A DNA stretch of 46,814 nt from Streptomyces melanogenes (GCF_014649795.1 NZ_BMTS01000039.1:1-46814), one strand, 5' to 3'. Positions 9,397 through 17,602 are shown, counted from the first letter of the stretch. Program-made: numbers and translations. The notes: a model not told the origin generated them from the sequence alone.

Positions 9397-9941
9397 ACTC
9401 CTGTCGTGGAGGCATCGCCAAGACGGCACAGCGAAGCCCCCGTGGGTGCTTCGTGGTTCAGGGGAGAACCAAGTACGAGCGTCCGGGACGGCTGCTAACC
9501 GTTCGGACGGCCCCTTAGGGCGGGTCTGCTAAACCCGCCCAGTGACAGAGGGGGCGCTCAGCCGGGGTGCGCTAACACCTTGCGAACTGGGCGTCCCGGC
9601 GGCTGATGGTCCCGGCGAGGGACAGCCGCCTCGTTTCAGCTACGACGTAGCAGCCCCCAAGAACGTGACATTCCTGCGCTGTCCCTCAACGCGGAAGCTC
9701 AGTCGGGCCGACTGGCGCACTACCAGGCCCAAGCCGGAGACGGCGGCACGGAAACGCGGAATGCCCGCCGGAGCGACGCTTGCAGGTCGCTGCCACGGCG
9801 GGGTGGTGTGTGTCCACGTGCGGGTACGGGTACCCTGCATCGTGCGACCGCCTCCTCTGCAGGTGGTTCGCCGGGCCGGGAGTTCTCCCGGCCGAGAGCC
9901 CCCTGAGGACTTGCCAGAGTCCAGAGGGGGCTTTTTCTTTT
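9397..9941 (+). ncRNA. candidate structured non-coding RNA with repeated hairpin loops
   Basis: No plausible gene, but a chain of hairpins on the plus strand: stems 9432-9437/9448-9453; 9454-9459/9466-9471 (loop AGGGGA); 9481-9491/9499-9508 (loop CTGCTAA); 9510-9513/9518-9521; 9518-9525/9533-9540 (8 bp, loop CTGCTAA again); 9566-9569/9576-9579 (loop CGCTAA); 9598-9604/9624-9630 with inner GTCCC/GGGAC; 9639-9643/9647-9651; 9822-9827/9830-9835; 9874-9882/9885-9893. CTGTC (9401-9405) can pair with GACAG (9544-9548), closing the first part. The series ends at an intrinsic terminator, which supports transcription in this direction. The CTGCTAA loops copy the anticodon loop of tRNA-Ser(GCU), but no full tRNA can be drawn. 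Class unknown. Confidence 0.45.
9897..9941 (+). terminator. intrinsic terminator
   Basis: Stem AGCCCCCT (9897-9904) with AGGGGGCT (9925-9932), plus an inner GGAC/GTCC pairing, followed by TTTTTCTTTT. It is the clearest Rho-independent terminator in the window and lies on the plus strand where no coding gene ends. Confidence 0.85.
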
Positions 9942-10125
9942 GCAATACGGATCAAGTCCGAGGCCACCCTACTCCCCCGACACACCACCGGGTGACGATC
10001 GGTGACGCCGTGTCGGACACCCGTCTGATACCTGGACCGGCAGCCTACGCAGCAAGTTGACCTCGAGGACGCGAGGCCAACCGTGAGGGTCAACTCAGTG
10101 CGCGGCGTGGCCGCCCGGCCTCTCA

Positions 10126-11277
10126 TCACGAGCGCACCTGTACGAGAGCGTGAGTGCCCGAGGTCCGCCAGCGAGGCACTGTGTTGAGCTCCGCGAGAGC
10201 GTCCGGGCCGAGGCCGACAACAACGTCCGACTTCAGCGTGCGCAGCGCCGCGACCCGGCCAGGGAAATGGTCCGTCACCTCTGCGAACGCAATCGTGGGC
10301 TCCCACCAGCGGTCACCGATCAACCGCCGGTAGTTCAAGTCCCCCTTCAGGATCGTCACCGTGACCGACGTGAACTCTTGCCGCAGTTCCGCCGGCATGG
10401 CCGCGAAGTCGAACGGTGCGCAGAAAAACGGATGTGCACGCACGCGCAACTGTCCGGCCGAGGCTGCCTTGCGCAACCGTTTGCCCACGGCCTGCGCCCT
10501 GCCCTTGCTGGATTGCAGCTCCCGCAGGCAGTCGGCGACGTCGGCGAGCGTGGCGTCAGAGACGTAGTACGGCTGAGGCTTCACGTGCAGGACGACCTCG
10601 TCGGCCAGGCCGTGCCCGAGGAGATAGTCGATGAGCACGAGGTCGGCGACCATCTCGCTGCCCGAGTTGTCCGCGATCACTGCTACCGTTCCGCCGCCTG
10701 TCGAGCGGAGCAGATCCCACAGGCGGGCGCTGTCGTCGGCCACCAGACCCGACGCCTCGATCCCCCGGCCCGCTGTGATCTGGAAGCCCAGGTCGGCGCG
10801 GTTGCCCCAGAGACTCGACAGCAGCAACGCCTGCCCCAGCTCATCGTCAGACAGGCCGGCCACGTCGTCGAGCGCAGCGATCTCCGACGCCACCACCTCA
10901 CCCGCGAGTTCGGCCCGCTTGAAAGGCGTGAAGGGATCGACCCCCTGCCATGGCCCAGGGGCGAAGTGGCCGGTGGCCTCGAGAAGGCGCCGGTAGAAGA
11001 ACGACTCCGCCCAAAGGAACGGCACCTGCGCCCACGGCCGTCCGTACACCCCACTCCCCCAGCCACGCCAGAGCCCCGCGTCAGCGGCATCATCCGGAAG
11101 CGGGCGGATCACGCCGTGAACATTCTCTTCCGCGAGCTCGGACAATGCTCGAAGCTGCTCCGGACCGAAGGGCCAGGCCTCAACAAGCCGTTCGATCAGC
11201 GCCGGATGCCGCTTGGCGAACACATCACTGGCGAACGGCGACTCACTTGAAATGATCACCGGAGCCTGCTGAGCCAT
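10126..11277 (-). CDS. DUF89 / ARMT1-type damage-control phosphatase
   Basis: 383 residues from ATG 11277, with GAGAGGG upstream. The DUF89 signatures are present: FAPGPWQGVDPFTPFKRAEL in the N-terminal half, GNRADLGF, VIADNSGSEMVADLVLIDYL (metal-binding Asp-Asn region, about residues 205-225), VVLHVKPQPYYVSD, and a C-terminal ILKGDLNYRRLIGDRWW. The family hydrolyses phosphate from damaged or unwanted sugar phosphates and related metabolites. It is preceded by a short decayed frame and by a promoter (about 11497-11526) nearly identical to one at 16.2 kb, so it may belong to the regulon of the GntR-type proteins nearby. Substrate not predictable. Confidence 0.88.
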   Translation of the reverse strand: MAQQAPVIISSESPFASDVFAKRHPALIERLVEAWPFGPEQLRALSELAEENVHGVIRPLPDDAADAGLWRGWGSGVYGRPWAQVPFLWAESFFYRRLLEATGHFAPGPWQGVDPFTPFKRAELAGEVVASEIAALDDVAGLSDDELGQALLLSSLWGNRADLGFQITAGRGIEASGLVADDSARLWDLLRSTGGGTVAVIADNSGSEMVADLVLIDYLLGHGLADEVVLHVKPQPYYVSDATLADVADCLRELQSSKGRAQAVGKRLRKAASAGQLRVRAHPFFCAPFDFAAMPAELRQEFTSVTVTILKGDLNYRRLIGDRWWEPTIAFAEVTDHFPGRVAALRTLKSDVVVGLGPDALAELNTVPRWRTSGTHALVQVRS

Positions 11278-11476
11278 AAGCGTCTATCCCTCTCGGAGTG
11301 GGTCAGGTCGAGATATAAGGCGACCACGCCGACGGCGCTGCCGACGAGGATGCGACTGCGGGCGGGGTCGTAGGCCGCGCAATTAAGACTGTCGTGGATG
11401 CGGACCTCGGCCATTTGCTGTTGCGCGTCGAGCGACACGGCTCCACGGTGCGGGCGGCAGCCGTACGCCGGTGCAC
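11256..11476 (-). pseudogene. short remnant, WD40-like tail
   Basis: The minus frame reads IHDSLNCAAYDPARSRILVG then VVALYLDL, which resembles the last blade of a WD40-type repeat protein. It overlaps the ARMT1 start by 22 bases. Its only ATG (11510) lies upstream of the transcription start expected from the promoter at 11497-11526, and no start codon sits properly behind the AGGAGG at 11482-11477. I read it as the end of a deleted gene left between promoter and ARMT1. Confidence 0.35.
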
Positions 11477-11490
11477 CTCCTCTGGATAGG

Positions 11491-11535
11491 ATGGTCACTG
11501 TACTCAGCAAATCGATACAGCTGCAATAGCCTCAA
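11491..11535 (-). promoter_or_regulatory. promoter/operator, copy 1 of a duplicated element
   Basis: Minus strand: TTGCAG (11526-11521), 18-base spacer, TACAGT (11502-11497). The whole stretch GGCTATTGCAGCTGTATCGA then TTTGCTGAGTACAGT matches the plus-strand sequence at 16206-16248 at roughly 85% of positions. It would drive the ARMT1 gene. The central ATCGAT and flanking bases are candidates for a GntR-family operator. Confidence 0.6.
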
Positions 11536-11801
11536 ACGCTCCTCATGGAGGAAGGATTGACCCCGCAGCCGTACCAGGTCGTGTGTTCTGCTGGTCCGCC
11601 GCGTAACTCGGTGAGCTGCTCCTGAACCGTCTTCCCGCCAGGCATGTCGCCTCCAAGGCCTGGGCTACGCGTTTGCCCCGGCTCTCGCCCGGGCCTGGAC
11701 AGCCTGGCGGAGCGGCCGGTCGTGGCAGAGGAACGAGTGTGGAAGCAGTGTGGAACTGGCGTGGCAGTAACAGCCCCTTGAGCCATTGGCCGGGACGGCC
11801 G
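11511..11801. other. intergenic region between copy-1 promoter and flavoprotein gene
   Basis: Apart from the promoter copy at its left edge I see no gene, repeat or strong hairpin. Confidence 0.4.
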
Positions 11802-12713
11802 TTACGGACGGAGCAGCGCCAGGTCGTAGTACATGGCGAGCGTGGCCTCGGCCCCTGACCCCTGAGCGGTGACAATTCGCTGATAGCGGGCGGAGCGGAT
11901 GTCGCCTGCTATCAGGATCCTAGGGTGCTGCTTTGGGGGAGGGCAGTAGCCGTCGGCGCCCTGGATGAGTCCCTCGAACGCAGCTGGTTTGGTGCCGAGA
12001 TTGTTCAGCACGGTGGTGACGGCGTACGCGGTTTCCTGGCCGTTTCGGTCCTTCACCCGCAGAGTCCAGGGCGGCCCGTACGTCGACCGTGTGATGGCCA
12101 CGTGGGACACGGGCACGAGCCGCACGCGCTCGTCGGCGGCGACTTCGGCTGCCTTGTAGTCGTCGCCGGGTGGGCACAGCACGTTCAACTGCGTCCGCGC
12201 ATCGGCGTGAGCCCGCAGCCACGTTCCGAGCGGCCGGTCCGCGCCGAGGACATACGTCAGCCCGGTGAGGTGGTCAGGGGACGCCCGCCAGAGCGGGGCG
12301 GGCTCGAAGTGATGGGGAACGGATGTCCAGGGCGTATCAGCGGGCAGCAGCTCGGAAACACCCGAGGCGACAACCACTACGCGCCCAGTGAGCACGTGAC
12401 CATCGTCCAGGGCGAGTTCCGCCCGATCGTCGAGGCCGGTGACTCTAACGGCACGAGCCCGCACGAGGCGGCACTGTCCACCTGCCTGAAGTTGGGCCAG
12501 GTCCTGCTCCAGGGCTGCGGCCAGTTCAGGGCCAGCAGACCAGCCACCGGGAACGTTCTCAACGGAGCCGATGCGGTGCAGCTTCTCGCCGACGCGTGCG
12601 GGCTCCACCACGATCGTGTGCAGCTGCAGACTGGCCGCCATCACTGCGGCGGCTACCCCGGCCGGGCCCGCCCCGACGATCAGCAGGTCCGCGTCGAATT
12701 GCGCCTGGCTCAT
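11802..12713 (-). CDS. NAD(P)/FAD-dependent oxidoreductase, thioredoxin-reductase-like without redox Cys pair
   Basis: 303 residues from ATG 12713. The N-terminus has the dinucleotide-binding loop LLIVGAGPAGVAAAV and the C-terminus RILIAGDIRS with a following ARYQRIVTAQGSGAEATLAM, the FAD-binding end of thioredoxin-reductase-fold flavoproteins. The CxxC redox centre of true thioredoxin reductase is absent, so another electron acceptor or substrate is likely. It is the last gene of a three-gene operon; its start overlaps the end of the isochorismatase-like gene by 4 bases (ATGA), implying coupled translation. Confidence 0.85.
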   Translation of the reverse strand: MSQAQFDADLLIVGAGPAGVAAAVMAASLQLHTIVVEPARVGEKLHRIGSVENVPGGWSAGPELAAALEQDLAQLQAGGQCRLVRARAVRVTGLDDRAELALDDGHVLTGRVVVVASGVSELLPADTPWTSVPHHFEPAPLWRASPDHLTGLTYVLGADRPLGTWLRAHADARTQLNVLCPPGDDYKAAEVAADERVRLVPVSHVAITRSTYGPPWTLRVKDRNGQETAYAVTTVLNNLGTKPAAFEGLIQGADGYCPPPKQHPRILIAGDIRSARYQRIVTAQGSGAEATLAMYYDLALLRP

Positions 12714-13294
12714 GCGCAGGCTCCCTGAGCGCCCAACTGCTGAAGGATAGTCTCGCTGGTGACGAGCTGGCCGGCGCTGATGTTGCGGGCCGCCAGGAGT
12801 AGCGCCGCATCGTGATATCGGGAACCGCCGGTGGAGGCACAGGCGTCGGTGACGATCCACGGCCGGTACCCGGCGTGGTAGGCATCGACCGCTGAGTCGT
12901 AGACGCAGGAGTCCGTGTCGATCCCGCACAGCACCAGGTCGCTCCACCCTGCCTCGCGGAACACCTGGGCTCCGTCGGCGGTGAAAACGCTCGACTGCCC
13001 TTTGTCGATGACCGCGGCAGCCTCCACCACGTACGGGGCGAGTTCGTCGACGAATGCCTGTTCCTCGGCCGTGCGTAGATCCGTCCACCCAGTGATCCGC
13101 TCGTACGGCGAGCCGGGCGCGTTATGGAAACGCGCGAATACCACCGGGCCACCGGCCTCCTGCCATCGCTGCACCAGATGTGCGATCGCAGGGATCGCGT
13201 CACGACTGTGCCGATTGACGAAGCCGTTCTGCACGTCGATAACGATAAGCGCCGTCGTGCAAGGATCCACTGTCCGCCTTCCCAGGGCCGTCAC
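12710..13294 (-). CDS. isochorismatase-like cysteine hydrolase
   Basis: 194 residues. TALIVIDVQNGFVN places the catalytic Asp at residue 20, VIDKGQSSVF the Lys at 98, and GIDTDSCVYDSAVDAYHAGY the nucleophilic Cys at 130, so the triad is complete. The C-terminal VTDACASTGG segment also fits. The family hydrolyses amides or vinyl ethers (nicotinamidase, isochorismatase and related activities). ATGA overlaps link it to the regulator upstream (stop at 13291) and the flavoprotein downstream. The residues do not decide the substrate; pairing with a flavoprotein suggests small-molecule catabolism or detoxification. Confidence 0.9.
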   Translation of the reverse strand: MTALGRRTVDPCTTALIVIDVQNGFVNRHSRDAIPAIAHLVQRWQEAGGPVVFARFHNAPGSPYERITGWTDLRTAEEQAFVDELAPYVVEAAAVIDKGQSSVFTADGAQVFREAGWSDLVLCGIDTDSCVYDSAVDAYHAGYRPWIVTDACASTGGSRYHDAALLLAARNISAGQLVTSETILQQLGAQGACA

Positions 13295-14445
13295 GGATTG
13301 CCGTCCCGAAGAGCATCCTGTGCGGCGCGGAGCCGATCAGGAAGTTCACTTGTCGCCAGGATTGCCTCACGCATCACGCGATGCTGCGCGGTCTCCGTGG
13401 GACGGGCAGCGGTGAGCCGAGAGGAGGCGCCGCGCAGATAGCGCCAACCGTAGGCGTCCGGCATCACCGGGTCCTGGCCAGACTCGATCACGTGCAGAAT
13501 GTGCGACGAGAGCGCCCATAGAGCCTGGGCGTCGAGCTCCAAGGCCACGATTTCGCTCATCGTCAGCGCCCGCTCGGTTCGCTGCGGGTAGTAGGCAACT
13601 CCTGACCACCCCGCCACCCCTTGCGATACTCCGCCGCCGAAAGCGACCGCCTCCGGGTGGGCCCATCCATCAGCAAACTTGGCGTCTTCCACACCGGACC
13701 CCAGTGGGGCGACGTTCGCCGGATCTTGCCGGTTCACCAACACCGACGGTGTAGTCAGCAGTTGCAACGCCGTCTCCAACCCAGGGCCAGCCCACGAGTG
13801 CTCCCGCAGCTCGTATGCGGACAGCACATACTCCGGATCCACCGCAACGGGCTCATCAGATGAGTACTGCAGGAGAAGCTCCCGGATCCGTTTCCCGGCC
13901 CACGCCCGATCTTTCGGATAGGAGCGGTACCGCCAAACGGCCAGTTCGGTGAGCGACGTAAAGCGCAGGTGTTCCTCCAGATGCACCACGGCGGTCCCGC
14001 ATGCGTAGAGGTGCACCGCTGACGCGCGCGCCAAGCGGTGGCAGCCTGGCAGTACCCGGCTCTCAAGCCCGCCCGGCCCCGGGGCTCTCGGCGAACCCGC
14101 GGCGTACAGCGTCCCCAGCGCCTCGCCGACGTGCACCGGCAAGAACTTGTGCGATACCAGCGAACAAGGACCCGGCTGTGCGCCAGCATCACTCAGCGAG
14201 TGCTCTCCCCGTAGCGCTGCCAGCCGCATGCGGAAGGCCTCCCGCTCATCCGCCGTGCACTGAGCCAGCGCGATATCGAGGATCTGCTGCATGGCTGGCC
14301 TGCATACTCTTCCCGGACTGGACTTCCACGACGTCACCGTACGGGGGTTGATACCGAGATTCTTTGCGAACTCACGGATGGACTCGCGCTTGACCGAGCG
14401 CAGCAGCAGAGCCTCCTCGCCCGTCCACTCGCTCACGGTGATCAC
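13291..14445 (-). CDS. helix-turn-helix transcriptional regulator
   Basis: 384 residues from GTG 14445, with AAAGGGG about 8 bases upstream; an ATG at 14496 lacks a ribosome site. SIREFAKNLGINPRTVTSWK near residues 20-40 is an XRE-like helix-turn-helix. The remaining 300 or more residues resemble the long C-terminal parts of Streptomyces regulators of this kind but contain no domain I can name. As first gene of the operon with an isochorismatase-like hydrolase and a flavoprotein, it probably controls that operon. Confidence 0.75.
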   Translation of the reverse strand: MITVSEWTGEEALLLRSVKRESIREFAKNLGINPRTVTSWKSSPGRVCRPAMQQILDIALAQCTADEREAFRMRLAALRGEHSLSDAGAQPGPCSLVSHKFLPVHVGEALGTLYAAGSPRAPGPGGLESRVLPGCHRLARASAVHLYACGTAVVHLEEHLRFTSLTELAVWRYRSYPKDRAWAGKRIRELLLQYSSDEPVAVDPEYVLSAYELREHSWAGPGLETALQLLTTPSVLVNRQDPANVAPLGSGVEDAKFADGWAHPEAVAFGGGVSQGVAGWSGVAYYPQRTERALTMSEIVALELDAQALWALSSHILHVIESGQDPVMPDAYGWRYLRGASSRLTAARPTETAQHRVMREAILATSELPDRLRAAQDALRDGNP

Positions 14446-14821
14446 TGGACACCCCTTTGCCAGCCCTGGGCCAGGCACGACGATCCGAGATTCCACGCTG
14501 GTTCCACAGCAGTTCTACACCGGGCCCTCTCCCCCAACACCCCATATCCGGAACCTGTTTGACCAGAGAGTCGTCGAGTAGCAACCGGAGACGCCGATGC
14601 GAGTAGTGCCGCCCTACGTCGCCAGCGACGCAGGGCCAACGGACCGGGCAGCCCTGGCACCGCACTTGGACCGGCGGGACGTCTACAGCTCATCTGTCAC
14701 GGCATCTGCGTACCTTCCTGGTTCCGAATCGTTCCAAGAAGGCCGAGCCGAACTCCTCGGTGAGGTTCTGCGCGGGCTGGAGGAGCAGCAACCCATCGCG
14801 CAAGGCAGAGAACGGATCGGC
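14446..14821. other. intergenic region
   Basis: It lies between the start of the HTH regulator and the end of the GntR gene. It must contain the regulator's promoter, but no clear -35/-10 pair stands out on the minus strand. No repeat seen. Confidence 0.4.
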
Positions 14822-15589
14822 CTAGGGCTGGCAGGGGATCTTGTACTGAAGCTCGTACAGATGCCCAGCTTTGACCATGACCGACACCTCGATCGGTTGT
14901 CCGGTGCCCGTCGTGACCACCCGGAAGGTGCGAAGCACCGGGACGTCCTCGGGGAGCTCCAGGAGTCGTACTTCCTCGGGGGTGGGGACCCGAACGGATA
15001 CTCGGTCGACGGCATCCTTCGGCGGATGGCCCATGTCGGCGAGCAGGGTGGGAGAGCCGCCCTTAATACGCCGACGGTGAGCCAGAGCAGTGCCGCGAGC
15101 GATGTCCTGCGGGTAGTAGGAGTGGATGAGCTCGGCTGGCTCGCCATCGAGCAGCATGAGGCGGTAGCGCATAACCGCAGTGCCGCCCCCTGCGAGGCCG
15201 AAGACCTCTGCTACTTGGGCGGGAGGCTCGACCTCGGCGACATCGAGAAGCTCGGTGCTCCCGTGCTGGTTTCGCTTCGCAGCTTCGGTGACCCAGCTGT
15301 ACGGCGCGCCGTCTGGGGATGGAGGCATGTACGAGGCGGGATCGATGACCTGCTGGGTCGTTCCCCGGACGAAGACGCCCGAGCCGGCCTTGCCGACGAG
15401 GAGCTGCTCGTCCTTGAGGAGCTTCAGGGCCCGTTGGACCGTCTGGTTGACGACGCCGTACTTGGCGATGAGGTCGCGGACGGACGGGACCTTGCTTTCC
15501 GGCGCCATGTCCCCGGAGAGAATCAGCGCACGCAGCTCGGCAGCGATCTGCTTGTGGCTGGGCCGGGTGTCCTCGTGTGGTCTCGCCAT
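14822..15589 (-). CDS. GntR family (HutC subfamily) regulator with UTRA domain
   Basis: 255 residues. The N-terminal winged helix reads KQIAAELRALILSGDMAPES then PSVRDLIAKYGVVNQTVQRA (to about residue 60). The UTRA ligand-binding domain follows, with AELIHSYYPQDIARGTAL, LADMGHPPKDAVDRVSVRVP and PVLRTFRVVTTGTGQPIEVS. HutC-type regulators of Streptomyces plasmids, such as KorSA-type repressors, control transfer genes. Its ATG directly follows the TGA of the UTRA-only gene (TGAATG), so the two are co-translated. Confidence 0.92.
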   Translation of the reverse strand: MARPHEDTRPSHKQIAAELRALILSGDMAPESKVPSVRDLIAKYGVVNQTVQRALKLLKDEQLLVGKAGSGVFVRGTTQQVIDPASYMPPSPDGAPYSWVTEAAKRNQHGSTELLDVAEVEPPAQVAEVFGLAGGGTAVMRYRLMLLDGEPAELIHSYYPQDIARGTALAHRRRIKGGSPTLLADMGHPPKDAVDRVSVRVPTPEEVRLLELPEDVPVLRTFRVVTTGTGQPIEVSVMVKAGHLYELQYKIPCQP

Positions 15590-16129
15590 TCAGCTGGTCC
15601 GCATCCTGTAGTGCAGGTGTCGCCCCTGCGCCTTCATGGTCATGAGCATCGCCTCCAGGGGGAGGCCGGTTTGATCGATGGAGAGCCGCCCCAGGAGAAG
15701 AACCCATTCAGCAGGGCCGAGGTTCAGCGCGGCCCGCTCCTCATTCGTTGCCTCTCGGCACGAGACGTCCTCGTCCACTTCGGCCGGGGTGTAGCCGAGC
15801 CTGGCGAGCAAGGTAGGCGCCCCGCCCGGAATCTTGCGATGTTCGGCGAGAGCCGTGCCCTGGGCGACGCGGAGCGGGTAGTAGGAGTCAGCGAGCTCAA
15901 TGGGCCTCCCGTCGAGCTCGACCACACGGCGCCGGACGACAGCAAGCTCGCCGGGCTCCAGCCTGAGGGCCGTGGCAATGGGCTGAGGTGGGACGCATTC
16001 GACGACCTCGGAGAGGCGGTGGGTACCCGCCTTTCCCGACCGTTCTGCTTCTTCGGCCCAGGCGTCACCCTGGCCCGGTTCTCGAGGCGTGAAGTACGAG
16101 GACGACTCACTCGTCCACTCGTCTGCCAT
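15590..16129 (-). CDS. UTRA-domain protein lacking a DNA-binding domain
   Basis: 179 residues from ATG 16129, with a strong AGGAGGAG ribosome site. The protein is essentially one UTRA domain: ELDGRPIELADSYYPLRVAQ, LLARLGYTPAEVDEDVSCRE, WVLLLGRLSIDQTGLPLEAM. The preceding 50 residues show no helix-turn-helix. It lies immediately upstream of, and coupled to, a full GntR-UTRA regulator. UTRA domains bind small ligands and dimerise, so it could act as a ligand sink or heterodimer partner (inference). Alternatively it is a diverged regulator that lost its reading head. Confidence 0.82.
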   Translation of the reverse strand: MADEWTSESSSYFTPREPGQGDAWAEEAERSGKAGTHRLSEVVECVPPQPIATALRLEPGELAVVRRRVVELDGRPIELADSYYPLRVAQGTALAEHRKIPGGAPTLLARLGYTPAEVDEDVSCREATNEERAALNLGPAEWVLLLGRLSIDQTGLPLEAMLMTMKAQGRHLHYRMRTS

Positions 16130-16205
16130 GAGCTCCTCCTCGCCAGTGCCGTCCGTATGCCCAGATTATCGCCTTGCTACCTGAGTCAGTACAGCGAGAG
16201 GCATC

Positions 16206-16248
16206 TGAAGCTATTGCAACTGCATCGATTTGATGAGTACAGTTGCCG
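16206..16248 (+). promoter_or_regulatory. promoter/operator, copy 2 of the duplicated element
   Basis: TTGCAA (16214-16219), 18-base spacer, TACAGT (16238-16243), giving a leader of about 40 bases before the ATG at 16289. Near-identical to the minus-strand copy at 11491-11535. In this copy GCAACTG (16216-16222) and CAGTTGC (16240-16246) form an inverted repeat across the spacer, a plausible operator. It lies between the divergent UTRA/GntR operon and the excisionase-like gene. Confidence 0.65.
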
Positions 16249-16288
16249 TGTGCTCGTTGAGAGCGCCCCAGAACGAAGGGAGGTTGCC

Positions 16289-16492
16289 ATGTTGCGTGTG
16301 AGAGACGTCGCCGTCGCCCTCGGTGTACACCCCGCCACGGTCTACCGACTGATCAAGGACGGTGAACTCGAAGCGATCCGCAGCGGCCGTCCGCGTAGGC
16401 AAGGCGCCATGACTCGCGGCGGGGCGATCCGCATTCCGCCCGAGGCGCTCGAAGCGCACCTCGCCAGGGCGGCCATCGCCACCGGCGCGTAG
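16289..16492 (+). CDS. excisionase/BldC-like small helix-turn-helix protein
   Basis: 67 residues from ATG 16289 with GAAGGGAGG just upstream. RVRDVAVALGVHPATVYRLI then KDGELEAIRSGRPR is a MerR-like winged helix of the excisionase/BldC type, followed by a basic insertion and IRIPPEALEAHLARA. In pSAM2-like elements such proteins direct excision beside an integrase; no integrase is seen here, so it could equally be a transcription factor. It is driven by the duplicated promoter and divergent from the GntR/UTRA pair. Confidence 0.82.
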   Translation: MLRVRDVAVALGVHPATVYRLIKDGELEAIRSGRPRRQGAMTRGGAIRIPPEALEAHLARAAIATGA

Positions 16493-16809
16493 CAGATCCG
16501 ATCGACACCTGAGTTCCATCGCACCAAACAGAGGTGTCGCCGCTCCTTCGGGGCGGACAAGCAAGCGCACCACCGCAGTGAGTCGTCCGCCTTGCATGAG
16601 GGGGCCGGACCCACGGTGTCCCGATCAACTTCATATGTCTGGCTGCCCGTGCTTACACGCCGGCCTTGGTGACGAGTTCGATGCGGTCCCTTGGAGCCAC
16701 AGCCAGGTGAGCCACCCGCAGCTATTGCGCTGCCCGCCGGTCAGGAAACCGGGTCTTGCCCGGCTCCTGGCCGTAGGAGAACGCAATCGCTACCCAGGGG
16801 AGTCCCTCG
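16493..16809. other. intergenic region
   Basis: No gene, repeat or terminator recognised. A GGGGAG ribosome site at its right end serves the next gene. Confidence 0.4.
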
Positions 16810-17586
16810 ATGCGTCACAACGGCCGCGCGCCCATCAATGCCAGCACCCTTCGCCCCGAGCACCTCAATCTGCGTGAGGGTGAGGCCTGCATGGTCGTCT
16901 GCCCCGAATGTGCAACCTGGCACCGTCTCACACGATCGATGATTCACCCGCACCGTGACGGTGTGGAGCAGCCGAAGCCCGAAGGCCGCCGCTACCGCGA
17001 CACCTCTGCCGAGGCCAAGCCCTCTAACGGCCGCCGCTGCCCCGGCAGCGCACAGCGCATCGCGATCGACATCACTGCTGAGCAGTGGGCCGAGCGGCTG
17101 CTCGCCGCGGAGGGCACGGCGACCAGTCGGCGTACTACCAGCCCGGTCCGCAAGCCTCGTCCGCAGAATTTACCTGCAATCGTCCAGATGAACTTTGCTG
17201 CTCGGGGCCCGCGCGAGCAGCTTGTCGAGCACCTCCAGGACCACTGCTCGCAGTGCCGCCTCGGGCACTGTGCCACGGTCATGGAGCTGCGAAGGTTGAT
17301 CAGTCGCATCGCACAGGCCGAAGTCCCGCCACTGTATGGGCAGCTTCGCACGGCTCTGCGGCAGCACCGCGCCAGCTGCTCGCCGTGCGCGGCGGGCACG
17401 CCGTGCACGGCGGGGCGCCAGCTCGCTGCCCGGACGTCCGGTCTCGCCCAGCAGGGGATGCGCGGCCGTCGTCCCGACCTGTACCGCACCACCCGCAACG
17501 TCCCAACGGTCCACCTCACCCGCCAAGGGTTCGTCGTCCGGACCGCGCACGCCGCCTCGGACAGGCGCGACGCCGATAGGGGTTGA
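16810..17586 (+). CDS. Cys-containing hypothetical protein of transfer region
   Basis: 258 residues from ATG 16810, nine bases after GGGGAG. The N-terminal part has CMVVCPECATWHRLTRSMI, a zinc-knuckle-like pattern paired with GRRCPGSAQR. The C-terminal half has two repeats of a Cys-rich pattern, HCSQCRLGHC and SCSPCAAGTPC, each preceded by LxxHLQxH or LRQHR spacing, suggesting a second zinc-bound unit. The protein is basic. I do not know its function; a DNA or RNA contact role is likely from composition. A strong terminator follows at 17603-17649. Confidence 0.7.
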   Translation: MRHNGRAPINASTLRPEHLNLREGEACMVVCPECATWHRLTRSMIHPHRDGVEQPKPEGRRYRDTSAEAKPSNGRRCPGSAQRIAIDITAEQWAERLLAAEGTATSRRTTSPVRKPRPQNLPAIVQMNFAARGPREQLVEHLQDHCSQCRLGHCATVMELRRLISRIAQAEVPPLYGQLRTALRQHRASCSPCAAGTPCTAGRQLAARTSGLAQQGMRGRRPDLYRTTRNVPTVHLTRQGFVVRTAHAASDRRDADRG

Positions 17587-17602
17587 GGGCCCGCACGATC
17601 GA

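Noticed and set aside
9481..9540. tRNA-Ser(GCU) gene suggested by the loop CTGCTAA
   Set aside because: The anticodon arm looks right, but no matching acceptor stem, D-arm or T-arm with TTC loop can be drawn, and the loop occurs twice. Kept only as part of a structured RNA candidate.
14597..16492. Very long plus-strand open frame across the GntR/UTRA genes
   Set aside because: It is antisense to two well-recognised regulators with ribosome sites; only its last 67 residues (from 16289) match a real protein. High GC removes stop codons from shadow frames.
16289..16492. Proof of an integrative element from the excisionase-like gene
   Set aside because: No integrase, attachment site or replication initiator is visible, and such small HTH proteins also act as plain transcription factors.
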